Positions 1 to 6,813 of a DNA stretch of 35,564 nt are shown piece after piece. The stretch lies in NCBI GenBank assembly GCA_963702765.1, contig CAVPEB010000070.1, forward strand, positions 1 through 35,564, in the 5' to 3' direction. The stretch's first letter is position 1. Each line of letters opens with the position of its first letter. The stretch is from DATMNR01 sp963702765. Its GTDB lineage: Bacteria > Chloroflexota > Ktedonobacteria > Ktedonobacterales > Ktedonobacteraceae. The notes under the pieces were generated by a model, which was given only the letters and a program-made list of their open reading frames with translations, was not told the DNA's origin and did no database searches. The position numbers were made by a program, and so were the translations under genes.

Positions 1-150
1 ACTGACACTCACCCGTTTAAAAGACGGGTGGTTCTTCCTTCAACCAGCCCGCTTGCCCGTAGCCCGTTTGGGTGTACAAGTAGAGGCAGTCTGTCCAGAA
101 GCGTTTTCCTCAGAAGAGGATGTTTCCCTGTGCCCCAGGGTACCTGCGAA
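1..150 (-). ncRNA. Predicted TnpB guide RNA (omega/reRNA) region
   Basis: In IS200/IS605 elements the TnpB guide RNA is made from the 3' end of tnpB and the right end, with the guide taken from flanking DNA. The matching place here is the tnpB 3' end plus the right-end hairpin at 10-30. The guide itself would lie at or beyond position 1 and is not in the window. The interval is placed by analogy only; no RNA boundary is visible. Confidence 0.3.
10..30 (-). repeat. IS right-end hairpin
   Basis: A perfect 7-bp stem (CACCCGT at 10-16, ACGGGTG at 24-30) encloses a 7-nt loop, ten bases beyond the tnpB stop codon. This is the expected place of the right-end hairpin that TnpA recognises and that caps the scaffold of the TnpB guide RNA in this family. 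Confidence 0.7.
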
Positions 151-1239
151 GGCCTTTGCCAGGATGTTGAGTGCTGCATTATGATCTCTATCCAAGACGA
201 AGCCACAATGTGAACAGATGTGTGTTCGTACACTCAGTGATTTCTTCACCAGTGTTCTACATGCGCTACATTCCTGACTCGTGAAGTGTGGGGCTACTGC
301 AATCACCTGAATGCGATGCACGACACCATAGGCTTTGACCCAGGAGATGAACGTGCCCCATCCTGCATCGTGAATAGACTTCGCAAGATGATGGTTCTTG
401 ACCATATTGCGTATCTGTAAGTCTTCATAGGCAATCAAATCGTGAGATGAGACGAGCGTGCTTGCCGTTTTGCGGGCAAAGTCTTCACGCTGCCGCTGAA
501 CTTGTAGATGCGCTCTCGCCAGGTGTTTTCTGGCTTTCTTGCGATTGGCTGACTTCTTCTGCTTGCGTGAGAGGTGACGCTGCAAGCGTTTCAACTTCTG
601 TTCAGCTTTGCGATAGTGGCGCGGATTGTCTACCGTCTTGCCCTCTGAGTCGGTATAGTAGGCTTTGAGCCCCACATCGATACCAACCTGCTTCCCCGTT
701 GGCTGGTGTACGATACATCGTTCTGCCTTGATTGCGAACTGCACATAGTAGCCATCAGCACGGTGCACAATCCTGACACGCTTGATCTGCTCTGTGGGAA
801 ATGCTGCAATCTGCTGCTTGGGATTGCCGACCAGCCGCAAGCGTCCAATACCGCATCCATCTGTGAGGGTGACATGCTTCCCATCCGCTTCCAACTTCCA
901 GCCCGTTTGTTTGTACTCCACGCTCCGGTTATCGTGTTGGAATCTGGGGTAGCCTTTCTTGCCTGACTTGTGGGCTTTGCAGTTGTCATAGAAGCGGGAG
1001 ATAGCGAACCACGCGCGATCTGCTGAAGCTTGACGGGCTTGTGAGTTGAGGGAGCGCGCAAAGGGATAGTCTTGCGCGAGTACAGCACAATAGCACTGCA
1101 TGCCATTCCTAGAAATGCCTCGCTCGTCCATCCACAAGCGCAAGCACTTGTTACGAATGAATTGGACAACTCTCATAGCTGCTTCGATAGCAGAGGACTG
1201 TGCCTTAGAAGCATCCACTTTGTACTCAAAGATCAACAT
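40..1239 (-). CDS. tnpB: TnpB RNA-guided endonuclease (IS200/IS605 OrfB)
   Basis: A 399-aa TnpB, the compact RNA-guided DNA nuclease ancestral to Cas12. The RuvC-like catalytic acids look intact: Asp188 in VGIDVG, Glu272 in IAYEDL and Asp352 in DRDHNAA. The zinc finger is complete (Cys324, Cys327, Cys342, Cys345). The N-terminal half holds the helix-turn-helix and OB-like region, and a basic stretch lies near residues 205-250. Length is usual for the family. The start overlaps the end of the upstream ribbon-helix-helix gene by 7 nt (ATGTTGA), which suggests translational coupling. The intact active site argues against a nuclease-dead TnpB-derived repressor. The last ~30 residues are a Ser/Thr/Arg-rich tail encoded over the expected guide-RNA scaffold. 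Confidence 0.95.
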   Translation of the reverse strand: MLIFEYKVDASKAQSSAIEAAMRVVQFIRNKCLRLWMDERGISRNGMQCYCAVLAQDYPFARSLNSQARQASADRAWFAISRFYDNCKAHKSGKKGYPRFQHDNRSVEYKQTGWKLEADGKHVTLTDGCGIGRLRLVGNPKQQIAAFPTEQIKRVRIVHRADGYYVQFAIKAERCIVHQPTGKQVGIDVGLKAYYTDSEGKTVDNPRHYRKAEQKLKRLQRHLSRKQKKSANRKKARKHLARAHLQVQRQREDFARKTASTLVSSHDLIAYEDLQIRNMVKNHHLAKSIHDAGWGTFISWVKAYGVVHRIQVIAVAPHFTSQECSACRTLVKKSLSVRTHICSHCGFVLDRDHNAALNILAKAFAGTLGHRETSSSEENASGQTASTCTPKRATGKRAG

Positions 1240-1394
1240 GAATACTTGCCTAATCGCTTGTTGATATAGTCACGGAGTATCCAGATGACCATATTGTTGA
1301 ATGAGCGACTATCCTGTTGCGCAAATTGCTTGATAGCAGCGTAGACATCGGCAGGATAGCGCGTATTCATTTTTGTTACTTTCTCCGTCTTCAT
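1233..1394 (-). CDS. Arc-like ribbon-helix-helix protein coupled to tnpB
   Basis: A 53-codon gene read directly from the minus strand. The product begins MKTEKVTKMNTRYPADVY and continues with an SRSFNN turn and a final amphipathic helix. Order and length match the Arc/MetJ ribbon-helix-helix fold: a short beta strand (about residues 8-14), helix A (15-28), an Arc-like GRS-x-N type turn (SRSFN, 29-33) and helix B (34-47). Phage Arc has the same length. Such proteins dimerise and bind operator DNA through the beta ribbon. The stop overlaps the tnpB start. The likely start at 1394 lies inside an 11-bp inverted repeat and only 6 nt from a -10 box, so the mRNA would be leaderless and self-regulated. 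An internal ATG at 1370 is a possible alternative start. Confidence 0.75.
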   Translation of the reverse strand: MKTEKVTKMNTRYPADVYAAIKQFAQQDSRSFNNMVIWILRDYINKRLGKYSC

Positions 1395-1429
1395 GGTACT
1401 ATTTTAGCACAAATATAGTACCATGTCAA
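1392..1429 (-). promoter_or_regulatory. Promoter and palindromic operator of the RHH-tnpB operon
   Basis: Minus-strand TTGACA (1424-1429), a 17-bp spacer and TAAAAT (1401-1406) form a near-consensus sigma-70 promoter. A perfect 11-bp inverted repeat, CATGGTACTAT (1392-1402) and ATAGTACCATG (1415-1425), overlaps the -10 box, most of the spacer edge next to the -35 box, and the ATG. Binding of a dimeric repressor there would block RNA polymerase. The ATG starts 6 nt after the -10 box, so transcription would begin at or next to it. Confidence 0.7.
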
Positions 1430-1449
1430 GCATTGAGCCATTCATCCCT

Positions 1450-1477
1450 GGGCTAAAGCCGCAGGGCTTTCTGGCCC
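1450..1477. repeat. IS left-end imperfect hairpin
   Basis: GGGC (1450-1453) pairs with GCCC (1474-1477), and AAAGCC (1455-1460) pairs with GGCTTT (1465-1470). There is a small internal bulge and a GCAG loop. The position upstream of the tnpB operon promoter fits the left-end hairpin of IS200/IS605 elements. Confidence 0.6.
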
Positions 1478-1625
1478 GTTTAGTGTAAATATTTAGTACT
1501 TGACCCAACGCTTTTGCACTGAAACCTGATCACTCGCTCCCAATCATAAGCGCCGATAGGAAAGTACCTGAGCAAATCGCTCCACATCTGGAGTACAAGT
1601 TACGTGGAATGTTGTAAATAAATCG

Positions 1626-3236
1626 CTAATCATAATGCTTAGCCTGTGCCCAGAGCACCGCGAATGGTGCATTCGCCTTCGGCTGCCGCAAGATCAGGAT
1701 AGGAGCATGATTCTCAAAGTCCACACACGCAGCGCAGGACGTTCTGGCGGCCAATGTTACCGAACTGAACCCTCGTGCAGCGTCCTGGGGAGCAATATTG
1801 ATCGTGATGATGACCTGACCGGTACATCCTTGCGGTCCCCAAATATAGAAGGCGTTGTGTCCGCTGATCGGCTGGGGTAGATGATAACGCTCGCCAAATT
1901 GCACGAGTGCACCAGCCTCTCCATAATTTTCGGTAAAGATGCAGGCCACCCGCTGCTCCTTCGGTGGCAGGCTGTGGTATACCTGAGCAATCAAGGCGAC
2001 CTGTTCCTCCCAGCCAAAGCGATCCGCCAGGGATTGCGGCAAACCATAGCTATCACCTGACTCCTGCTGCGCCCCGGCGTTGCCGCTCGGGTGATACAGC
2101 TGTGCGAACAGGGCGGGTGGCAACACTGGCATCACCGCAGGGGCTAGCAGCACGCCACTCACAGCCAGCACTACGGCATAGGCCACAACCCATCCGCGCC
2201 AGCGCCCCTGCCACTGTCCGAAGAGCATCGCCCCACCGGCATACAACGGTGGGTAGGCCGGCGCCAGAAAATAGGATTTCCCCCCAATCGCGATGAAGAG
2301 GACGAAGAGGATGAGATACGCACACCCGAAGACCCGATAGCGCGCCCCGCGTGCGGAGAAGAAAAAGTACCACAGTCCCACTCCCCATAAGGGCAACGAG
2401 AGTGGATTCATGATCAGGATCTGGTTGATCAGGAAATCGAGGGGCGACTGCGAGACACTATGGTTTTGGGAATAGCCCACCCAATACTGCAACGATGCCC
2501 ATCCGTTAGCGGCATTCCAGAGCAGAAAGGGCAAGAAGAGCGCAAAGGCGATCAATCCCCCAAGCACCGTCCAGCGAGTGAACAGCAGTCGGCGCTGTGG
2601 AGTCAGCAGTAATCCAACGACCAGGGCCAACCACCAGAAGAGGATGGTCTCCTTCGTCAATAATCCCAGGCCTGCCACCACACCGAACCAGAGCCATCGT
2701 CGGGGCTGGTCGTCGCGCAACAGAACCATGAGGATGGTGGCAGCCAGTGTCCACCAGAATGCATCGAAGACATCATAGGTGTAGATGGAGCCGTTTCCCA
2801 TCAGGACGAGGGCCGTCGCAGATCCCAGAGCAGCGAGTCCCTGGGCCCACCCCGTGCCGCCCAGGATCCGGGCCATCAGTCCGGTCAGGATGATTGTCCC
2901 GGCACAGACCAGGGCCGATATCACATGGATGGCCCATAAGGCATTGCCGGTGAGGAGGCGGGGAATCAGCGTGATCCAGGGAACCAACGGAGGGACATCC
3001 ACATAGCCAAACGCGGGATGCTGGCTCATGGCCATTACATAGAGTTCATCCCGGAAATAGCCGTAATTGGCGCCGACCAGGATATGCGCCAGGAACGAGA
3101 TACCGGCGATTATCAGCACGGCGGGCGCGAGGTCGGCGCGGCGATAAAGGGTAGTGATGCCGGCGCGCAGGGATGAAGCAGCAGGCATGGCAATCACTTT
3201 AGATGATTTGGAAACGCCGCTCAGCATGAGTCCCAT
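1626..3236 (-). CDS. GT39/PMT_2-family membrane glycosyltransferase
   Basis: A 536-aa polytopic membrane protein of the GT-C fold, ArnT/PMT-like family 39. These enzymes use lipid-linked sugars outside the membrane. The signature FRDELYVMAMSQHPAFGYVD lies in the first extracytoplasmic loop after the first membrane helix and carries the usual acidic residues. About ten or more hydrophobic segments follow, then a soluble C-terminal domain of ~150 residues. The frame is open to an ATG at 3272, but the ATG at 3236 is preferred because AAAGGA lies about 9 nt before it. The acceptor is not predictable. The gene is visibly richer in G+C than its neighbours and lies beside an IS element, so recent transfer is possible. 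Confidence 0.85.
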   Translation of the reverse strand: MGLMLSGVSKSSKVIAMPAASSLRAGITTLYRRADLAPAVLIIAGISFLAHILVGANYGYFRDELYVMAMSQHPAFGYVDVPPLVPWITLIPRLLTGNALWAIHVISALVCAGTIILTGLMARILGGTGWAQGLAALGSATALVLMGNGSIYTYDVFDAFWWTLAATILMVLLRDDQPRRWLWFGVVAGLGLLTKETILFWWLALVVGLLLTPQRRLLFTRWTVLGGLIAFALFLPFLLWNAANGWASLQYWVGYSQNHSVSQSPLDFLINQILIMNPLSLPLWGVGLWYFFFSARGARYRVFGCAYLILFVLFIAIGGKSYFLAPAYPPLYAGGAMLFGQWQGRWRGWVVAYAVVLAVSGVLLAPAVMPVLPPALFAQLYHPSGNAGAQQESGDSYGLPQSLADRFGWEEQVALIAQVYHSLPPKEQRVACIFTENYGEAGALVQFGERYHLPQPISGHNAFYIWGPQGCTGQVIITINIAPQDAARGFSSVTLAARTSCAACVDFENHAPILILRQPKANAPFAVLWAQAKHYD

Positions 3237-3291
3237 GAGAACAGGTCCTTTCGCGAAACAACTATCAAGCAACTGCTCGGCCTAGGCTTTA

Positions 3292-4395
3292 CTACCCGAA
3301 CTGCACGACAGTGCCGCTCTCTGCGCTCTGCTGGGCAGCTTCAATGATACGTAAGACTGTCACCGTATCTCTGGGATCAACAGGAGGTGGACCACCGGTC
3401 ACAAGCGCTTCACGTAAAAGCACGTAGTATTGTTCATAAGCGCCTGGAAGCATCTCAACCGGTCCATCAATATGAATGCCACCAACGTCTGTTGAAAGTC
3501 TTCCCCACTTTTCGCGTGGCTCAAGCCCCCAGCCATCATCGCCAGGCCGCATACCAGTACGCAATGCTTCCTCCTGAGGATCTAATCCCCATTTCTCATA
3601 AGTGCCGCGCAAGCCACTGATGCGTATCCTGGGTCCTGCAATGCGCGTAACAGCGCTCATCCAGAGATGAGCATTCACACCATTGGCAAAGCGAAGAGCT
3701 ACAAACGTATCATCATCCACCAACGTACCATGACGTCGCTTTTCAACCTCAGCATAGATATGAGTTGGAATACCGAAGAGTTGCACTGCCTGATCAATCA
3801 AATGACTTCCGAGATCGAAGAGCAATCCTCCTGCCTCCTCTTCACCTGGAAGTTCGCGCCATGCTCCCTCGCGGGGTGCAGCGCGATAACGCTCGAAGCG
3901 CGATTCGAAACGTGTGATAGTACCAAGCAAGTCAAGATCGGCATCGAGCAAACGACGCACAGTCAGAAAATCATTATCCCACCTGCAATTCTGGAAAACC
4001 GTCAGCAATTTACCTGTACGTTCACTGGTCGCGATAAGCTGTTCAGCATTGGATACCGATGCAGTTATAGGCTTATCAATAACAACAGGAAGCCCTGCAT
4101 TCATAGCGGCTATACCTAGCGGTAAATGTGATCGGTTCGGAGTCGCAATAACAACCAGGTCATAGAGGTTTGGCTCGCGCCAGATCTGGCCGGCTGAGGA
4201 AAGAATAGTTGCTTTGGGGAAATCGCGTTGTGCCTGCTCCTGGCGTTCTGGATTATTGGTTACGATTGCAGCCACTGTCATACCAGGTGTAGAAGCAATA
4301 AGTGGTGCGTGGAAGACTGCGCCAGCTAATCCATACCCAATAATTACCACCCGTGTTGTTGGAACCGTAGAGTTAGAGCCGCTAGATGAAGCCAT
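3292..4395 (-). CDS. Gfo/Idh/MocA-family NAD(P)-dependent oxidoreductase
   Basis: A 367-aa protein with an N-terminal Rossmann fold (VVIIGYGLAGAVFH, about residues 17-30), the ATPNRSH segment and the DKP motif (a variant of the family EKP) near residue 108, whose Lys is catalytic. The C-terminal alpha/beta substrate domain has the typical LFDLGSHLIDQAVQLFG segment. Members oxidise or reduce sugars, inositols or related compounds; the substrate cannot be read from sequence. The start has a strong GGAGG 8 nt upstream. The next gene on the same strand, the GT39 gene, follows after ~55 nt, so the two may be co-transcribed. Confidence 0.9.
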   Translation of the reverse strand: MASSSGSNSTVPTTRVVIIGYGLAGAVFHAPLIASTPGMTVAAIVTNNPERQEQAQRDFPKATILSSAGQIWREPNLYDLVVIATPNRSHLPLGIAAMNAGLPVVIDKPITASVSNAEQLIATSERTGKLLTVFQNCRWDNDFLTVRRLLDADLDLLGTITRFESRFERYRAAPREGAWRELPGEEEAGGLLFDLGSHLIDQAVQLFGIPTHIYAEVEKRRHGTLVDDDTFVALRFANGVNAHLWMSAVTRIAGPRIRISGLRGTYEKWGLDPQEEALRTGMRPGDDGWGLEPREKWGRLSTDVGGIHIDGPVEMLPGAYEQYYVLLREALVTGGPPPVDPRDTVTVLRIIEAAQQSAESGTVVQFG

Positions 4396-4540
4396 ACGAA
4401 GATACCTCCATTATTCATAGTAGAATGCCAGATCATTTCAGGAACGAACCGAAAGCGTGGAAATGTTGCTATTACATTAAGTCGCATAAACGCAGAAAGA
4501 GGCAAATTTGACACTGTTTGCGGATGAAGTACAAAGAAGC

Positions 4541-4575
4541 GCGCCCGGCGGGATTCGAACCCACGTCAACCGGCC
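4541..4575 (-). pseudogene. tRNA-Arg 3' half (anticodon-stem side, T arm, acceptor)
   Basis: Read on the minus strand: a possible anticodon 3' stem GCCGG, a variable loop TTGAC, the T arm GTGGG-TTCGAAT-CCCGC and the acceptor strand CGGGCGC. The last 25 nt match the intact tRNA-Arg at 6467-6539 with one mismatch. The anticodon and variable regions differ, so it derives from another tRNA-Arg isoacceptor. It begins 1 nt after the stop codon of the adjoining nuclease gene. No 5' half lies directly next to it. Confidence 0.8.
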
Positions 4576-4576
4576 T

Positions 4577-5317
4577 TTATTTTCTCAATAAATTTAGGAA
4601 ATTCTCTACAACTTTGTATGGCTGCTGGTAGCATTCACTGGCGTCGTAATGTTGTACCACGCGTATGCCGTGAGCGAGAAAATCACGATCCCTTTTATGG
4701 TCTTCTGTTGTGCGAGAAGGTGGGTGGAAGGGTTCACCATCTACCTCGAGTATGCCCCATTTCCCATTTTCACAAATGACGAAATCTGGCTCCTTCGTTT
4801 TTCTTCCCTCTGGCGTATTTAGTCGTGCTAAGCAGTTCGGCAAAAATAAAACGCCTGCCCTTTCGAGAGCTTCCGCAATCCTTTTTTCGCTCTCAGAGCG
4901 AAACCGTAAATTTCTCCATATTATGGATACTCTGTTGTTGATCTCCAAGCCCTGGTTATGTACTGCTTTTCCCTGTAAAATTTCGAGCATTTGGGCTTTC
5001 CAATTTGGTTCAACATCGACGAGGTTAGCTAGGGCGGTAATTTCGCTTATATAGTCTTTCGCAGGAAGTACTACATTGAAAGCATTCCTGATGCTTTTTG
5101 TAATTTGATGCTCTTCATTCTTGAGTACTTCATAAACGTGTCTTGGCCCCCTAAGATAAAGGGCATAACCATTGCCAGACCAATTATTATACTGTACCTC
5201 GAGGTCTACCGTACAGGAGAGAAGCAAGAGCGCAGCTTCTTGCTCTTTTTCACTGATGAGGAAATGTACTGCACTTGCATGCATTCGTTCATCGTAAGAT
5301 ACTTCAGTTTCTTCCAT
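4577..5317 (-). CDS. Putative PD-(D/E)XK (DUF559/Vsr-like) endonuclease
   Basis: A 246-aa protein from the preferred start. The C-terminal third has a restriction-like core: FRSESEKRIAEALERAG (helix with a conserved Glu), EPDFVI (PD), WGILEVDGEPFH (ExD) and then HKRDRDFLAHGIRVVQHYD, the order seen in DUF559 and Vsr-like nucleases. The N-terminal ~130 residues are helical and not recognised. The ATG at 5317 has AGAGGT 7 nt upstream. The frame stays open to an ATG at 5410 and a TTG at 5467 without good SD, so an N-terminal extension is possible. It follows the XRE gene on the same strand, probably as one operon. Its stop nearly touches a tRNA 3' half. The DNA target is unknown. Confidence 0.65.
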   Translation of the reverse strand: MEETEVSYDERMHASAVHFLISEKEQEAALLLLSCTVDLEVQYNNWSGNGYALYLRGPRHVYEVLKNEEHQITKSIRNAFNVVLPAKDYISEITALANLVDVEPNWKAQMLEILQGKAVHNQGLEINNRVSIIWRNLRFRSESEKRIAEALERAGVLFLPNCLARLNTPEGRKTKEPDFVICENGKWGILEVDGEPFHPPSRTTEDHKRDRDFLAHGIRVVQHYDASECYQQPYKVVENFLNLLRK

Positions 5318-5432
5318 CTGAATTACCTCTGTAATGAATTCGTTAAAATTGAAAAGTCTGTTGGCACTCGAACTGCGCCATATCTTCGTAAGAAGCGTTT
5401 TTGAAGCCATGCGCAGGTACGCTAAGGGAATT

Positions 5433-5651
5433 TCAACTCTGTTTGGGATTGTCTGGAACTTCCTCAATAAGATCAGTTGCAGGTACCTCCAGAGCTTTTG
5501 CTATTCGTTCTAAGGTAGCGAAATTCACAGAGTAGTAGGGATCATCAAAAATACGACGAATGGTTGAGTATCCTACGTCCGCCATACGTGACAATTTTCC
5601 CTGCGATATGCCCTTAGCCTCAGCCATTTCTCTTATCCTCTGTTTTATCAT
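5433..5651 (-). CDS. XRE-family helix-turn-helix regulator
   Basis: A 72-aa Cro/CI-type single-domain DNA-binding protein. The HTH is clear: AKGISQGKLSRMADVGYSTIRRIF (helices 2 and 3, about residues 13-35) followed by FATLERIAKALEVPATDLI. The start has GGAGG about 11 nt upstream. It lies upstream of the DUF559-like nuclease gene on the same strand and likely controls this small operon. A possible weak promoter, TTCATA-17-TAGAAT, sits just upstream. XRE proteins next to nucleases often act as antitoxins or controller proteins; that role is inferred from context only. Confidence 0.85.
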   Translation of the reverse strand: MIKQRIREMAEAKGISQGKLSRMADVGYSTIRRIFDDPYYSVNFATLERIAKALEVPATDLIEEVPDNPKQS

Positions 5652-5712
5652 GCGTTGATCTCCCTCCTGATGTTGGGTCTATTCTATCACATCCTGTCTC
5701 TGTTATGAACCG

Positions 5713-5816
5713 TCATTAGTGGGTGCTCTACAGTAAGCATTCATTTTAGGGCACTCATTATTGACAAAACATCCATTTTTGGGTATTCTAAAATAGGCGT
5801 TCGTTTTAGGATATCC
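5713..5816. repeat. Four degenerate ~19-bp direct repeats
   Basis: Four related units occur in the gap between the two nuclease genes: 5713-5728 (CATTAGTGGGTGCTC type), 5738-5756 (CATTCATTTTAGGGCACTC), 5770-5788 (CATCCATTTTTGGGTATTC) and 5798-5816 (CGTTCGTTTTAGGATATCC). Spacers are short and uneven (about 9-13 nt), so this is not a CRISPR. It may be a decayed iteron-like or operator array upstream of the XRE gene. The rest of the gap 5652-6022 shows nothing I recognise; a 64-codon frame over the repeats looks like chance. Confidence 0.5.
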
Positions 5817-6022
5817 ATTGGTCAGGGAGCGAGAGGCTCGCATGGCTATCGAAGCCAATCCAACGACTTCGTCAAATGGACAAGTTTCGTTTTTCATCTT
5901 TGTGATGCGGCATTCATTAAGGTGATCTTAATAGGATTTAAGGTTGAGATGCCTGGGTTAATTGTCGAGATATCTTCAATGGGATGCTGATAGTCATGAA
6001 GTAAGCGAGAGGAGTAAATGAC

Positions 6023-6466
6023 GTGGGACTGTTTGGACCAAGACAACTCAATCACAAGGAAATGGGTGAGAGAAGCGAAGCAATTATCATCGGAAGATTG
6101 GTTTATTCTGGATATACGGTACTCAAGCCATATGGCGAAAACCAACGCTACGATCTGGTCATTGAGGACGCTGATCGACAGTTCTGGCGCGTGCAGTGTA
6201 AAACAGCGTGGTTATCGAGAGACCAGAAAATAATCATATTCAACCCCTGCAGTAACCATTATGCCTATGCATGGCAAAAAAATACTATGAAACGCAAACA
6301 CTACCGCGGAGAGGTGGAGTATTTTGCGGTTTACAGTCCTGATATTGATAAGGTATATTTGATACCAATTGATCATGTGGGAACAACCCAAGCGAACCTG
6401 CGCTTGGCTCCAACAGCGAATAATCAGGAGAAGAACGTCCGTTGGGCGAAAGACTATGAACTCTAA
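6023..6466 (+). CDS. PDDEXK_5-type (group I intron-associated) endonuclease
   Basis: A 147-aa small nuclease. The pattern GERSEAIIIGRLVYSGYTVL, PYGENQRYDLVIE and FWRVQCKTAW fits the PD-(D/E)XK family exemplified by the homing enzyme I-Ssp6803I, which is encoded in a tRNA intron. Asp44 and the Gln58-x-Lys60 pair are the expected catalytic residues. The GTG start is preferred over an out-of-frame ATG at 6018 because AGAGGAG lies 8 nt before it. Its stop codon (6464-6466) directly touches the 3' end of the convergent tRNA-Arg gene. No group I intron core is recognised around it, so a free-standing or relic homing nuclease is the cautious reading. Confidence 0.75.
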   Translation: MGLFGPRQLNHKEMGERSEAIIIGRLVYSGYTVLKPYGENQRYDLVIEDADRQFWRVQCKTAWLSRDQKIIIFNPCSNHYAYAWQKNTMKRKHYRGEVEYFAVYSPDIDKVYLIPIDHVGTTQANLRLAPTANNQEKNVRWAKDYEL

Positions 6467-6539
6467 CGCGCCCGGCGGGACTCGAACCCACGGCCCTACG
6501 ATTAGAAGTCGCATGCTCTATCCACTGAGCTACGGGCGC
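6467..6539 (-). tRNA. tRNA-Arg(TCT)
   Basis: A complete 73-nt cloverleaf on the minus strand: acceptor GCGCCCG/CGGGCGC, D arm GCTC-AGTGGATA-GAGC, anticodon arm TGCGA-CTTCTAA-TCGTA (one G-T pair) with anticodon TCT, variable GGGCC, T arm GTGGG-TTCGAGT-CCCGC and discriminator G. CCA is not encoded. It reads AGA/AGG arginine codons. The 3' end touches the stop codon of the convergent nuclease gene. Confidence 0.95.
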
Positions 6540-6580
6540 AATCTCGCCCCAGGGTATAATTGCCCACTGGAGCCGATGTC

Positions 6581-6609
6581 ATCATAGCAAGTCATAGCGA
6601 GCGCGTCAA
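6581..6609 (-). promoter_or_regulatory. tRNA-Arg promoter
   Basis: Minus-strand TTGACG (6604-6609), a 17-bp spacer and TATGAT (6581-6586), about 41 nt upstream of the mature tRNA 5' end. Confidence 0.75.
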
Positions 6610-6629
6610 GTAGAGTGGGAATGTGAATA

Positions 6630-6667
6630 TGAGAAGGCCGATGCTCTATCCACTGAGCTAGACCGAC
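6630..6667 (-). pseudogene. tRNA 5' half broken at the anticodon loop (copy 2)
   Basis: Minus strand: acceptor strand GTCGGTC, TA, a D arm identical to that of the intact tRNA-Arg, A, stem TCGGC and loop CTTCTCA (anticodon position TCT). The matching 3' stem, T arm and acceptor are absent. A 9-bp inverted repeat flanks it (GCCGATGTC at 6572-6580 and GACATCGGC at 6665-6673), so a transcript could close into an extended stem. Confidence 0.75.
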
Positions 6668-6730
6668 ATCGGCAATATTATTTTATGAACGACTTCACGC
6701 CTCGAGCTTTTCCGATAGGGGGAATTAAAA

Positions 6731-6764
6731 GAGGCGCGTGCTCTATCCACTGAGCTACGGGCGC
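6731..6764 (-). pseudogene. tRNA-Arg 5' half broken at the anticodon loop (copy 1)
   Basis: Minus strand: the first 26 nt (GCGCCCG, TA, D arm, A) are identical to the intact tRNA-Arg. CGCGC and CTCTTTT follow, and then tRNA similarity ends. Its acceptor strand is fully complementary to that of the 3' half at 4541-4575, but only 3 of 5 anticodon-stem pairs fit. It has its own upstream promoter (6814-6843). Confidence 0.75.
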
Positions 6765-6813
6765 ATTGGATAATTACTTGGAGTGTCGAAAATCAGGCTC
6801 CAAGACCTCTATG

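Larger units (their letters stand above)
1..1490 (-). mobile_element. IS200/IS605-type TnpB-only element with an RHH accessory gene
   Basis: The element reads leftwards. It holds a full-length tnpB, a small ribbon-helix-helix gene upstream of it, a hairpin close behind the tnpB stop (right end, 10-30) and an imperfect hairpin beyond the promoter (left end, 1450-1477). Subterminal hairpins without terminal inverted repeats are typical of IS200/IS605 elements. No Y1 tyrosine transposase (TnpA) is visible, so mobility would need TnpA in trans. The exact ends cannot be fixed: the right end runs off the window start, and the left end is estimated just outside the 1450-1477 hairpin. Confidence 0.8.

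Noticed and set aside
40..1239. TnpB as a nuclease-dead repressor of the TldR kind
   Set aside because: All three RuvC acids and the four zinc Cys are in place.
5713..5816. CRISPR array
   Set aside because: Units diverge strongly, spacers are ~9-13 nt and uneven, and no cas genes are in the window.
5703..5897. 64-codon frame on the minus strand
   Set aside because: It runs through the degenerate repeats, has no good SD, and its composition reflects the repeats.
4541..6539. Classic integrase-made att duplication at tRNA-Arg
   Set aside because: The 25-bp match is explained in part by shared tRNA-Arg structure: the fragment's anticodon stem and variable loop differ from the intact gene, and there is no integrase. 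Kept only as one possible origin.
4541..6764. Group I intron with flanking tRNA exons
   Set aside because: No P/Q/R/S-like core was recognised, an intact tRNA lies between the candidate exons, and the best 5'/3' pair fits only 3 of 5 anticodon-stem pairs.
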